Below are positions 41,328 through 50,131 of a DNA stretch of 64,000 nt, piece after piece. Position numbers and translations under genes: made by a program. The stretch is taken from NCBI RefSeq assembly GCF_006717145.1, contig NZ_VFQF01000003.1, positions 434,001 through 498,000 of the forward strand, given 5' to 3'. Each line of letters begins with the position of its first letter. Position 1 is the first letter of the stretch. The DNA comes from Humibacillus xanthopallidus. GTDB taxonomy: Bacteria > Actinomycetota > Actinomycetes > Actinomycetales > Dermatophilaceae. The notes under the pieces were generated by a model. It ran no database searches, was not told where the DNA came from, and worked only from the letters and a program-made list of their open reading frames with translations.

Positions 41328-42341
41328 ATGGGCACCCACCCCGTCGACGAGGGCGACGCGCACCCCGCGACGCCGCCGCACGGGTGGGCCGACCGCATCG
41401 ACCACATGCGGGCGCGCGCCGAGGATGCTGCGGCACGCTACCGCGAGCTGGCCCGCCGCGACCCCGTCTACGCCCTGCCGATCGTCGCGCTCACGACGTA
41501 TGTCGCGCGCCAGGGGATGCTGCTCGCCAGCGCGATCGCCTTCCGCACCTTCCTCTGGCTCATGCCCCTGGCGCTGCTCGCGGCCGGCCTGCTCACGGGC
41601 ATCGGCCGCAGCTTCCCCTCCATGGCCGAGCGTGCCCAGAAGACCACAGGGGTCACGGCTGTCGCACGCCAGCAGATCGTCGCCGCACTCCAGGACGGTG
41701 GCCAGTCATGGTGGGTGGCCGTCGCCGTCGGCCTCGGCGGCTTCCTCTGGACCACGCGCACCCTGATGCGCAACCTCATCCAGGCGACCGCGCACATCTG
41801 GGACGCGCCCACCCCCCGCCAGTCGCAGCGTCACGTCATCATCTCGTCGCTCATCTTCGCCGGGGCCTGGATCATCCTGTTCTTCGCCTTCGGCCTCGCC
41901 TCGACCCTTGACATCCTCCCCGTCGGCATCGTGGCGACCTTCCTCACCCAGGTCACGCTGAGCACGGTCGTGTGGCTCCTGATCTCGCTGCGGCTGCCCG
42001 ACCGGCGCGAGTCGTGGACCGACCTCCTCCCCGGGTCCGTCTTCTTCGGGCTCGGGCTCTCGGTCATGCAGCTCGTGGGCCGCTTCTACCTGCCGGCCCG
42101 CTTCGAGCACTCGTCACAGCTCTACGGCTCGCTCGGTGTCGCCGCTGTGATCCTCGTGTGGCTGCTCCTGCTCGGTCACCTGACGACGATCTCGGCCCTC
42201 GTCAACCGGGTCTGGTTCGACTACCGCGTCGACCGTGCGCAGCAGGAGGCCGCCGCGTCGAGCCCGTCGGCTGAGACGGACGAGAGCGTCACAGCACCTG
42301 CACCGTCACCTGCCCCCGGTCGACCGACCACACGTGGGTGA
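41328..42341 (+). CDS. YihY/BrkB-family membrane protein
   Basis: 337 residues with six membrane helices: FRTFLWLMPLALLAAGLLTGI, SWWVAVAVGLGGFLWTTRTLMRNL, HVIISSLIFAGAWIILFFAFG, VTLSTVVWLLISLRL and SLGVAAVILVWLLLLGHLTTISALVN, the YihY/virulence factor BrkB order with the conserved YGSLGVAAVILVWL. Transport role presumed but unproved. The ATG at 41328 has GAGGCT 6 nt upstream. Its 3' end overlaps the convergent ABC-F gene by 53 bp. Confidence 0.83.
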   Translation: MGTHPVDEGDAHPATPPHGWADRIDHMRARAEDAAARYRELARRDPVYALPIVALTTYVARQGMLLASAIAFRTFLWLMPLALLAAGLLTGIGRSFPSMAERAQKTTGVTAVARQQIVAALQDGGQSWWVAVAVGLGGFLWTTRTLMRNLIQATAHIWDAPTPRQSQRHVIISSLIFAGAWIILFFAFGLASTLDILPVGIVATFLTQVTLSTVVWLLISLRLPDRRESWTDLLPGSVFFGLGLSVMQLVGRFYLPARFEHSSQLYGSLGVAAVILVWLLLLGHLTTISALVNRVWFDYRVDRAQQEAAASSPSAETDESVTAPAPSPAPGRPTTRG

Positions 42342-43947
42342 GCCGTATGCCGTCTCGCAGGTTCGCGTCGTGACTGACGACGAGCACCGTCCCCCCGAAG
42401 GCCGCCACGGCGGCCTCGAGCTGCTCGATTGCGGCGACGTCCAGGTGGTTGGTCGGCTCGTCGAGCACGAGCAGGTTTACCTCGCGGCCCTGGAAGAGGG
42501 CCATGAGCGCCCGGGTGCGCTCGCCCATCGACAGGCTGCGGGCCGGGCGGGCGACGTGCTCTGACCCGAGCCCGAACTTCGCGAGCAGGGTGCGCACCTC
42601 GGCGATCGGCCACTCGCGGCCGGTCCGGGGTGCTGCCCCGAGCTCGCGCCGCACGACATCGAGCACCGGGTCGTCCGAGTCGAGCAGGCGTCGGTGCTGG
42701 TCGACGACCCCGACCGAGACGCGGCTGCCCAGGGACTGACGCCCGGAGGTGAGGGGCAGCTCGCCGAGGAGGGCGGCGAGCAGCGTCGTCTTGCCGCTGC
42801 CGTTGTCTCCGACGACGGCGATGCGGTCACCCCGTCCGACGGCGAGCGTCACCGGCCCCAGCCGGAAGTCCGGCCGCTCGACGACGGCGTCGACGAGCGT
42901 CGCCACGACCTCGGACGAGGGCCGCCCCTCGGTGATCGTGTAGCGCAGCTGCCACTCCTTGCGCGGCGCGTCGACGGAGTCGAGCCGCTCGGCCGCACGC
43001 TCGAGGCGTGCGCCCTTGGCCGCCTGACGGTCGGCTCGCGCCTTGTGCTTCTCGCGGATGTGCTTGTCGGGCTCCTTGCCCATCGCGACGTTGCGCCGGC
43101 CCTTCGCCGCCCAGTCCTGGCGTCGCCGCGACTGGGCGAGCAGCGAGTCGCGCTCGGCGGCATACCCCTCGTAGGCCTCCCAGGCGTGGGCGCGGTCGAG
43201 CGCCCGCTGTGCGACGTAGTCGCTCCACCCGCCCGTGTAGTGGCCGATGCGCTGCTGGGTGAGGTCGAGCTCGATGACGCTCGTCGCGACCGCGTCGAGG
43301 AAGGCGCGGTCGTGGCTGGCGATGAGCACCGGGCCGTCGTGCGATCGCACGAAGTCGGCCATGAGCTCGAGGCCGCGCGCGTCGAGGTCGTTGGTCGGCT
43401 CGTCGAGGAGGAGCACGTCGTAGTGGCTGAGCAGCACGCTGACGAGGTTGGCACGAGCCGCCTGACCACCTGAAAGGGTGCCGAGCGGCCGGTCCCGGTC
43501 GACGACGAGGCCGACCCGCGCGGCCACCTCGGGCAGGCGCTCGTCGAGGTCGGCCGCACCGAGCGCGAGCCACCGCTCGAGGGCAGCGGCGTAGCAGTCG
43601 TCAGCACCCGGCATACCGGAAGCGATTGCGGCAGAAGCGGATTCGAGCTCGCGATCAGCCGCGTCGACGCCGGTGCGGCGGCGAGCATAGGCGAGGAGCG
43701 TCTCGGTGGGGTCGGGCAGCACCTGGGGCAGCCAGGCGACGGTGGCGTCGCGCGGGGCGAGCCGGATCGTGCCCGTCTCGGCCGCGAGGTCGCCGACGAT
43801 GGTGCGCATCAACGTCGACTTGCCCGAGCCGTTGGGGCCGACGACGGCGGTGACGTCCCCGTCGGAGAGGGTCAGGTCGAGGCCGGTGAAGAGCGAGCGG
43901 GCGCCGAAGGCGACGCTGAGGTCGCTGACGCTGAGGGTGGAGGGCAT
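42289..43947 (-). CDS. ABC-F family ATPase (ribosome-associated)
   Basis: 552 residues, two ABC domains and no membrane part. Domain 1: Walker A GPNGSGKST (near 37), signature LSGGQAARANLV, Walker B VLLLDEPTNDLD. Domain 2: Walker A GDNGSGKTT, signature LSMGERTRALMA, Walker B LLVLDEPTNHLD. The linker between them (RDSLLAQSRRRQDWAAKGRRNVAMGKEPDKHIREKHKARADRQAAK) is long, basic and helical, the P-site tRNA interaction motif. Such proteins rescue or protect ribosomes, sometimes giving antibiotic resistance (for example MsrA/OptrA-like); no drug can be inferred. Confidence 0.88.
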   Translation of the reverse strand: MPSTLSVSDLSVAFGARSLFTGLDLTLSDGDVTAVVGPNGSGKSTLMRTIVGDLAAETGTIRLAPRDATVAWLPQVLPDPTETLLAYARRRTGVDAADRELESASAAIASGMPGADDCYAAALERWLALGAADLDERLPEVAARVGLVVDRDRPLGTLSGGQAARANLVSVLLSHYDVLLLDEPTNDLDARGLELMADFVRSHDGPVLIASHDRAFLDAVATSVIELDLTQQRIGHYTGGWSDYVAQRALDRAHAWEAYEGYAAERDSLLAQSRRRQDWAAKGRRNVAMGKEPDKHIREKHKARADRQAAKGARLERAAERLDSVDAPRKEWQLRYTITEGRPSSEVVATLVDAVVERPDFRLGPVTLAVGRGDRIAVVGDNGSGKTTLLAALLGELPLTSGRQSLGSRVSVGVVDQHRRLLDSDDPVLDVVRRELGAAPRTGREWPIAEVRTLLAKFGLGSEHVARPARSLSMGERTRALMALFQGREVNLLVLDEPTNHLDVAAIEQLEAAVAAFGGTVLVVSHDANLRDGIRLTHVWSVDRGQVTVQVL

Positions 43948-44234
43948 GGATGTCCTGAGAGGTGTCGAAGCGGCAGGGGGCGACGGCTCAGGACTGGTCC
44001 ACGTCACGCAGGCTAGGGCGGCGGCCGGTCTCGTCTCAACCGGTTTTCACACGAGTCCCCGCCCGCCCAGGTCCCCGACCCGCCGTGAGGAGGCGCGGAT
44101 CGAGGGTTGACGAGTGGCAGAAGTGGGAGCAATGTCGGCCAAGCGGTGAAATGACCGGTGCGGGGTCGGATGTCCGGGAGGTCCGACAGTACGGCGTGAC
44201 GGCGTGACCGCCCGACAGAGAGGGTCGTCAGAGC
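43948..44234. other. Divergent intergenic region between ABC-F and the toxin-like gene
   Basis: 287 bp. ABC-F-type genes often have an attenuating leader; the 43948-44020 part is rich in G runs but I see no clear leader peptide plus terminator. AACCGGTTTTCACACGAG near 44038-44055 is a less GC-rich patch. Before the toxin-like ATG stands GAGAGGG (44218-44224), 10 nt away, a possible ribosome site. Confidence 0.4.
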
Positions 44235-46571
44235 ATGCCCACACCCCAGGAGGAGCAGGTCAACGCCAACCTCGACCTGCTCCTGTCGCAGTTCGAGAAG
44301 GAGCTCGCGAGCGACCCCGTCGCCCAGACCGAGCTGAGGACCAAGATCGAAAAGGTCCGCACCGACTATCAGACCGCTGCTGCCGACGCGAAGTCCTCGA
44401 AGTACAGCAAGGACGCGGGTGAGGCGATCGCCAAGGCGTTGCCGACCATCGTCAAGGGGGCGATGGCGGCGTCCGACGCCTTCAGGAAGGGCGACTACAT
44501 CTCCGGTTCGGCGGCGCTGATGGACATCTGCGCCGGCATCATCCCGGTCCTCGCCAGCCTCGCCTCCGCAAGCGGCCCCGCGGGCGCCCTCGTCGGTGCC
44601 CTCTTCTCCGTCGTCGGCCAGATCCTCAGCTACTTCGCGCCGAAGCAGCCGTCGGTCACCGACAAGATCAAGGAGATGCTCGACCACGTCCAGAGCGAGA
44701 ACGAGATCGAGCGGATCACGGCGTTCGGCTCGAGCGTCGCCGTCTACACCGACGGCCTCAACCGCAAGGCCGGCGGCGAGCACCGGATGAGCGACCCGGC
44801 GGCCGTCGCGGGCACAGTCGCGCTGACGTCGGGGTCGACGAGCGTGACCGGCACGGGCACGGCGTTCACGAGCGGGGTCCAGGCAGGCCAGTGGCTGACG
44901 TTCGACGCCGACGCCACTGGAACGACCTACAAGATCCTCTCCGTGCAGGGCGACACGGGCCTGACGCTGAGCACTCCCTATGCCGGGGCCACGCTCTCGT
45001 CGAGCACGGCCAAGGTGCGTTCGCGCACCGTCCTGCACCGCGGCATCCCGGAGATCCTCGCAATGCCCCTGACGACCGAGGCCGAGGCCGACGACTTCAT
45101 CGTCGCGATGTATGCGTTGGGCTGGGGTCTCGAGACCAACCAGGCCAAGCTCGTCGTGCCGGTCTTCGAGCACAAGAAGGTGGCGGCCTACCTGACCCGG
45201 GTCGAGAACCAGCGCAAGGACGGCTGGCCCGAGGTGCTCGGGATCTGGTGCCGCACCTACGCCGACCTCCTCACGGCCAACACGATGCTCGGCTGTCTCG
45301 CCGACCCGGTAACCCTCGACCGGCTGCTGGCCGAGACCCGGGACGGCAACACGGCAAGCTCCCTCCCGAAGGAGCCGCGGCGCAAGTGCCACGAGGCCCT
45401 GATCCAGCTCAAGGCCCTCATGGAGGGTCTGCGCGAGTCCTGGGGCCCCGACAACGCCCAGGTCCTGTCGATGGTGCGCGCGCTTCGACCCGTCGCGAAG
45501 GAGCGCGGCACCTACGCGCGCCTCGACACCTGGACGGGCAGGCTCGTCCTCTACGTCGCCCGGGGCGACGGCACGAACGGCTCCCTGTCGTGGGACTACA
45601 AGAAGAACACGGCGTGGCTGCGCGCCCTGTCGGTCCATGTGCCGCGCTCGCAGCGCGACTCCTTCGCGCCGAGGTACGAGCTGCTCGCCCTCGCCGAGGG
45701 TGGGGACAGCATCCAGCGCCATGTCCTCGACGCAACGACCGGCAACATCTCCGACGGCACGACCGTCATCATCGTGCGAGACGGCCGCGGCGAGACGTTC
45801 ACCGACCTGTCCGCCATGGCGTTCAACGAGGGCACGATCGGGATGGAGGTGGGGGTGAGCCCGCAGACGCTCGTCTCGTTGTCCGTCGAGGAGTCCGGGC
45901 CGGCGCAGTACCTCAACTACTACACCGTCGACAAGGACGGGAAGGGCGTGCGCGTCGACACCGAGCCGCGCCTCGCCGGTGCCACGACGGTGCGCTCGCT
46001 CTACCTCCCTGCGGCGCCGCTGCCGGGCGACCCGGATGCCCAGGCCCTGACGGACGCTGCTGCCGACCCTCCGGGCCCCGCCCTGACCGCCCAGAACACG
46101 CCGATCGCCTACGGCGGCGTCCGGGACCGCAACGTCCTGCACGTCGTGGCGTGGAACTCGTGGGCCGAGGTGGACGGACCACAGAACTGGCGCACCTACA
46201 CCGGGGTGGCCCTCGACCCCTACTACGTCTGGGTCTTCGGCAAGGGAGGCATCGCCTGCGCGACCCATGCGTCGATGATCAGGTGCCGGCAGCAGAGGTC
46301 GCGCACTCCCGCGTGGATCTACCACGACTTCCCCGCCCCGTTCAAGACGCCCGAGGTCGAGTCGCTGTCGGTGTCCGCCGACGGCACGCTCGCCGTCAGC
46401 CTGCAGGGCGAGGTGCACACGGCCGACTACACCATCGACCGGGGCAAGAACCGGGTGCTGACGACGGAGTGGACGGCCCGCGGCGGTGGCGCCAGGCAGG
46501 TCGTCAAGCTGCCGGTGCCCTGCTGGCCGGTGCTCGAGAGCCTGCGCACCAACCTCGAGGCCACTCCCTAG
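44235..46571 (+). CDS. Large orphan protein with pore-former-like helical domain and inserted phage-type beta domain
   Basis: 778 residues, no signal peptide. Residues 1-88 are amphipathic helices; 89-134 form a hydrophobic, Gly/Ala-rich hairpin (ALMDICAGIIPVLASLA, GPAGALVGALFSVVGQILSYF), like the buried hairpin of helical pore-forming toxins. Residues 191-261 (TVALTSGSTSVTGTGTAF, WLTFDADATGTTYKILSVQ) look like the small beta domain common in phage tail proteins, set into the helical part, which resumes at 263-430. Residues 440-778 are beta-rich with repeated Trp-containing strands, perhaps a propeller or lectin-like region. Alone between convergent/divergent neighbours. A toxin role is inference only; no match to a named family was certain. 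Confidence 0.6.
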   Translation: MPTPQEEQVNANLDLLLSQFEKELASDPVAQTELRTKIEKVRTDYQTAAADAKSSKYSKDAGEAIAKALPTIVKGAMAASDAFRKGDYISGSAALMDICAGIIPVLASLASASGPAGALVGALFSVVGQILSYFAPKQPSVTDKIKEMLDHVQSENEIERITAFGSSVAVYTDGLNRKAGGEHRMSDPAAVAGTVALTSGSTSVTGTGTAFTSGVQAGQWLTFDADATGTTYKILSVQGDTGLTLSTPYAGATLSSSTAKVRSRTVLHRGIPEILAMPLTTEAEADDFIVAMYALGWGLETNQAKLVVPVFEHKKVAAYLTRVENQRKDGWPEVLGIWCRTYADLLTANTMLGCLADPVTLDRLLAETRDGNTASSLPKEPRRKCHEALIQLKALMEGLRESWGPDNAQVLSMVRALRPVAKERGTYARLDTWTGRLVLYVARGDGTNGSLSWDYKKNTAWLRALSVHVPRSQRDSFAPRYELLALAEGGDSIQRHVLDATTGNISDGTTVIIVRDGRGETFTDLSAMAFNEGTIGMEVGVSPQTLVSLSVEESGPAQYLNYYTVDKDGKGVRVDTEPRLAGATTVRSLYLPAAPLPGDPDAQALTDAAADPPGPALTAQNTPIAYGGVRDRNVLHVVAWNSWAEVDGPQNWRTYTGVALDPYYVWVFGKGGIACATHASMIRCRQQRSRTPAWIYHDFPAPFKTPEVESLSVSADGTLAVSLQGEVHTADYTIDRGKNRVLTTEWTARGGGARQVVKLPVPCWPVLESLRTNLEATP

Positions 46572-46612
46572 CCCGCACCAGCCGGACGCCGCTGCTTCGA
46601 CACCACTCCCGC

Positions 46613-46654
46613 TCGATGTATCTGCGCGGGCCATACCCCGCGCAGATACATCGA
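46613..46654. terminator. Bidirectional hairpin terminator (18-bp perfect stem)
   Basis: TCGATGTATCTGCGCGGG (46613-46630), loop CCATAC, and the exact complement 46637-46654. Outer partial pairing (CACCACTCCCGCTC with GAGCGGGTCAGCGGTGGTG) extends it. It sits between the convergent orphan gene and M14 peptidase gene. Confidence 0.85.
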
Positions 46655-46681
46655 ACCGAGGAGCGGGTCAGCGGTGGTGCG

Positions 46682-47830
46682 TCAGAGCGGCGGACGCGTC
46701 GGCCACGGGGTGACGACCACGTTGTTGTCGCTGAAGTAGCCCGTGTAGTCGACGTGCGGGATCTGCTCGTGCCAGATCATCCGGTCGGTGTTCCACACCG
46801 AGCCCGTGGCGAGCCCCTGCAGCAGCTCGCTCGCGCCGATGACGTTCTGGCGGATCGCCTTGCCCCGCGCCTTCTGCCCGATGCTGCCGGCGCTCGTGTT
46901 GCCCGAGGTCTCGAAGAAGACCATCGGGTGGGAGTGGCCGGTCGGGTTGAGCCCGTTCCAGTTGAGCCCGATCATGACGGCCGACGAGACGCCGCCCTTG
47001 ATGTCGATCTCGTAGGTGCCGACCTGGTAGCGGTCGACCGACACGAAGCCGTAGCGCTGGAGCGAGCTGTAGACCAGCCCCTGCGCCTGCCGGGTCTGCC
47101 GGTCGTAGAGGCCGCCGAGCACCGTCGGCAGGGTCGGGCCGCTGGGTGCGAGCGAGATGCCGAGCGACATCGTGACGGCGTCTCCGGCGGCATCGGTCTT
47201 GAGGCCCTGGTGGTGGATGTCGAGACCGAACGCCGGCTTCACCCGCGTCCAGTAGGTGTACCAGGACACCGACTCCTTGGCCGCGAAGGCCGTCGGCGCC
47301 CAGTCGCGGTTGAGGTCTATGCGGCGCTCGGTGCCGTCCTGGAGCACGGTGTGACGGATGTTCAGCTCCGTGCCGTCGGGGTTGTACATCGGGATGACGT
47401 GGAGGGTGAGCGCCTCGCGGATCGCGCGGTAGCCGGCAGCACCGTTCGAGCCGACCGTCGAGAGCAGGGTGAGGAGGGTGTCGACACCGTAGGGCTCGTT
47501 GCCGTGGATGCGGCCCTGCAGCCAGACGTGCTTCGGCCCCGTGCCCACGGTCGCGACGTAGAGATCGCGCCCGGCCTCGGAGACACCGGGAGTGATGCTG
47601 AGCTCGCGCAGGGTCGTCACCTGCACACCGAAGCGTGAGCTGCGCTCGATGCGCCGCAGCTCACGGATCATGTCGGCGTAGCCGAGCGTGGCCTGGGTCG
47701 GCACGTCCGGCCCCGGGTCGGGGAAGGTGCCCGCTGCCGAGGCGGGTCGGCTGGCCAGCAGCGGCACGGCCGCGACGCCGGCGGCGAGCACGGCGCGTCT
47801 GGTCAGGGCTGAGCGGATGGATGGGTTCAT
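46682..47830 (-). CDS. Secreted M14-family zinc carboxypeptidase
   Basis: 382 residues. Tat-like signal ALTRRAVLAAGVAAVPLLASRPASA (residues 9-33). The zinc site is HxxE in GRIHGNEPYG (His109, Glu112) with His206 in LDIHHQG; substrate-carboxylate NRDW (174-177) and the general base Glu in MVFFETSG are present. So it is a competent metallo-carboxypeptidase, probably acting on cell-wall peptides or proteins outside. GGAGAACTCACATG: the ribosome site lies 6-7 nt before the ATG at 47830. Confidence 0.88.
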   Translation of the reverse strand: MNPSIRSALTRRAVLAAGVAAVPLLASRPASAAGTFPDPGPDVPTQATLGYADMIRELRRIERSSRFGVQVTTLRELSITPGVSEAGRDLYVATVGTGPKHVWLQGRIHGNEPYGVDTLLTLLSTVGSNGAAGYRAIREALTLHVIPMYNPDGTELNIRHTVLQDGTERRIDLNRDWAPTAFAAKESVSWYTYWTRVKPAFGLDIHHQGLKTDAAGDAVTMSLGISLAPSGPTLPTVLGGLYDRQTRQAQGLVYSSLQRYGFVSVDRYQVGTYEIDIKGGVSSAVMIGLNWNGLNPTGHSHPMVFFETSGNTSAGSIGQKARGKAIRQNVIGASELLQGLATGSVWNTDRMIWHEQIPHVDYTGYFSDNNVVVTPWPTRPPL

Positions 47831-47957
47831 GTGAGTTCTCCTGGCGTAGTCATACGTGTCGGAGATGTCGATCCTGCCAAGCCTTCAGCGTCGTCGCCCG
47901 TTGAGACGCAAGGAACTTGGGGCCAATAACTAATTGCCCTCTCGCCCGCTGCGGAGG

Positions 47958-48674
47958 TCAGCGGGGGGCGGCATCATGCACGACGATGGCGATCTGCACG
48001 CGGTTGTCGGAGCCCAGCTTGTCGAGGATCCGCGAGACGTGGGCCTTGACGGTCGGCACGGAGAGATAGAGCTCTCGGGAGATCTCGGCGTTCGACAGGC
48101 CTCGGCCCACGGCCAGGGCGACGTCGCGCTCGCGGTCGGTGAGATCGTCGAGCAGCCTCCGCGCGGCGGCGCGTCGCTCGTCGCCGGGGTTCGCGTCCCC
48201 GCCGGAGGCGACGTGGGCCATGAGCGTGGCGGTGACGCTCGGCGAGAGGATCGGCTGGCCGGCCGCGACGAGGCGCACGGCCTCGACGAGCCGGCTCGGC
48301 TCGGTGTCCTTGAGCAGGAAGCCGTGGGCCCCGGCGCGCAGCGCCTGGACCACCATGTCGTCGGCCTCGAAGGTCGTCAGCACGACGACCCGGAGCTCGA
48401 CGTCGCGAGCGCTGCGGGCCGGCTCGGCGAGCAGCCGCCGCGTCGCCTCGAGCCCGTCACGGCGCGGCATCCGGATGTCCATGAGCACGACGTCCGGACG
48501 GTGCTGGGCCACCGCCACCTCCGCCTCGATGCCGTCGCCTGCCTCGGCGACGACGGCAAGGTCCGCCGCGCCACCGAGGATCATCCGCAGGCCCGCCCGC
48601 ACGAGGGCGTCGTCGTCGACGAGCAGCACGCGCGTGGGCGGCGCGGCCCCGTCCGTCCTGCCCCCGTCGCTCAC
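47958..48674 (-). CDS. NarL/LuxR-type response regulator
   Basis: 238 residues. Receiver domain VLLVDDDALVRAGLRMIL with phospho-acceptor Asp66 (VVLMDIRMP) and the T/K switch residues in LTTFEADD and LLKDTEP. C-terminal LuxR helix-turn-helix LTDRERDVALAVGRGLSNAEISRELYLSVPTVKAHVSRILDKLG. The GTG at 48674 overlaps the kinase stop (GTGA), so it is translated with its kinase. The likely target is the divergent ABC exporter at 50132, whose upstream region carries direct repeats. Confidence 0.92.
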   Translation of the reverse strand: MSDGGRTDGAAPPTRVLLVDDDALVRAGLRMILGGAADLAVVAEAGDGIEAEVAVAQHRPDVVLMDIRMPRRDGLEATRRLLAEPARSARDVELRVVVLTTFEADDMVVQALRAGAHGFLLKDTEPSRLVEAVRLVAAGQPILSPSVTATLMAHVASGGDANPGDERRAAARRLLDDLTDRERDVALAVGRGLSNAEISRELYLSVPTVKAHVSRILDKLGSDNRVQIAIVVHDAAPR

Positions 48675-49966
48675 GACGCCCACGGTAGCCGCGCCGACAC
48701 GAGGAAGTCGCCGCGCCGGTCGCGGCCGTAGGTCAGCTCGCCGCCACCGAGCACCGCTCGCTCGGTGAGCCCGATGAGCCCGAGGCCGGCCCCCGGAGGC
48801 GCGGGCTCGCTCTCGCCCCGAGGCGGTATGCCGTTGCGCACCGTCACGAGGACCGCGCGCCGCCCGTCGTGGTCGCGGCGCCCATGGTCGGCGTCGACAT
48901 CGATGCGGACGAGGGCGCGAGCTCCGGGAGCGTGCTTGCGGGCGTTGGTCAGGCACTCCTGCACGATGCGGTAGGCGCTGCGCGAGACGGCGTCCGGAAC
49001 CTCGGCCACGTCGCCGGAGCGCTCGAGGGCGACGAGGGCGCCCGCCGAAGTCGCCTCTGCCACAAGGATGTCGAGGTCGCGCAGGGTCGGCTGCGGCGGC
49101 TCCGGGAGCTGCCTGACGGCTTGGCGGTCGGCTGAGTCGGCACCAACCGCGCCAGCCGCACCTGTTCCGACACCACCGACCGCCCCGCTCTCGGGACCCG
49201 GCACGTCACGCAGCACCCCGAGCACCGCGCGCAGCTCGGTGAGCGCACGGTTGGCGCTGTCGCGCACGATCTCGGCCGTGTCGCGCACCTCCTGCGGCGA
49301 CAGGTCGGTGCGGTAGGCGAGCGCGCCCGAGTGCATCGCGACGAGCGAGATCCGGTGGGCGAGGACGTCGTGCATCTCGCGCGCGATCCGGGCCCGCTCG
49401 CCGAGCTGCGCCTGCACGACCCGCATCGACTGCTCCCGCTCGGCCGTGAGGGCGCGCTCGTGCAGCGACGCGACGAAGGCCCGGCGTTCGCCGATCGCCC
49501 AGCCGATGGCGACGCTGACCGCGAAGCTGAGGACGCCGATGACGATGTTGGGCAGCGTCACCGCGACGCCCTCGGTCGGATAGACGAGGGCGTGCGAGAT
49601 GCCGGCGAGCGTCCACGGCACGGCGACGATCGCGAGCTCGCGCCACCTCCGCCGGGTCGCGAGCGAGACCAGCGCGACCGCGGAGGCGCCGACGCTGACC
49701 GACGAGATGCCCGAGACGGCAGCGGTGATGACGGCGACGGCCAGCGGCCAGCGGCGCCGCCACAGCAGCAGCACCGTCGAGGCCACGCCGAGCGCGAGGT
49801 CGACGAGCAGCCAGTTCTTGCCGAAGGCCGGATCGGCTCCGCGGTAGTCGAGCTGCGCCTGCACCGCGGCCCAGACCGCGAGCCCGAAGACGAAGGCGAC
49901 GAGCAGCCGCCACGTCTCGCCCCAGACGTGACCCCCGGAGGTGCGGGCGACGCGAGGGAGTGGCAC
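48671..49966 (-). CDS. Membrane sensor histidine kinase (HisKA_3)
   Basis: 431 residues. Four to five N-terminal membrane helices (about 20-158) form a short sensor without a large outside domain, typical of DesK-like intramembrane sensors. HisKA_3 has the phosphorylated His199 (ERARIAREMHDVLAHRISLVAMHSG); the HATPase has ECLTNARKHAPGA and GAGLGLIGLTERA. The GTG at 49966 is set by TACGCT 6 nt upstream. It forms a two-gene unit with the response regulator and is divergent from an ABC exporter, so it probably senses membrane or drug stress. Confidence 0.9.
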   Translation of the reverse strand: MPLPRVARTSGGHVWGETWRLLVAFVFGLAVWAAVQAQLDYRGADPAFGKNWLLVDLALGVASTVLLLWRRRWPLAVAVITAAVSGISSVSVGASAVALVSLATRRRWRELAIVAVPWTLAGISHALVYPTEGVAVTLPNIVIGVLSFAVSVAIGWAIGERRAFVASLHERALTAEREQSMRVVQAQLGERARIAREMHDVLAHRISLVAMHSGALAYRTDLSPQEVRDTAEIVRDSANRALTELRAVLGVLRDVPGPESGAVGGVGTGAAGAVGADSADRQAVRQLPEPPQPTLRDLDILVAEATSAGALVALERSGDVAEVPDAVSRSAYRIVQECLTNARKHAPGARALVRIDVDADHGRRDHDGRRAVLVTVRNGIPPRGESEPAPPGAGLGLIGLTERAVLGGGELTYGRDRRGDFLVSARLPWAS

Positions 49967-49972
49967 CCGCCC

Positions 49973-49978
49973 AGCGTA
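49973..49978 (-). promoter_or_regulatory. -10 element TACGCT, leaderless start of kinase gene
   Basis: TACGCT on the minus strand, 6 nt before the GTG at 49966. Confidence 0.55.
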
Positions 49979-50024
49979 GGCGCGGGACGGGCCCGGACGG
50001 CATACGCCGGAAGTCGGTGACTCA

Positions 50025-50079
50025 GGGTCGCGACCCCGACTGAGGTCAGGGTCGGGAGCGACCGAGGTAGGGGTCGGAA
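50025..50079. promoter_or_regulatory. Palindrome and direct repeats in the kinase/ABC intergenic region
   Basis: GGGTCGCGACCC at 50025-50036 is a perfect 12-bp palindrome. Two direct copies follow: CGACTGAGGTCAGGGTCGG (50037-50055) and CGACCGAGGTAGGGGTCGG (50059-50077), 22 bp apart. Spacing on one helical face fits a NarL-type regulator bound upstream of the ABC genes. Confidence 0.6.
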
Positions 50080-50131
50080 TCAGGCTCATGACGGATGTGC
50101 GCGACCCCTGCCGGACGGGAGGGTGTCTCCC

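Noticed and set aside
46613-46654. Hairpin starting TCGATG considered as another TCGA element
   Set aside because: Past TCGA it does not share the (A/G)(A/T)G head or a CGTCG tail; it is a simple, perfect terminator between convergent genes.
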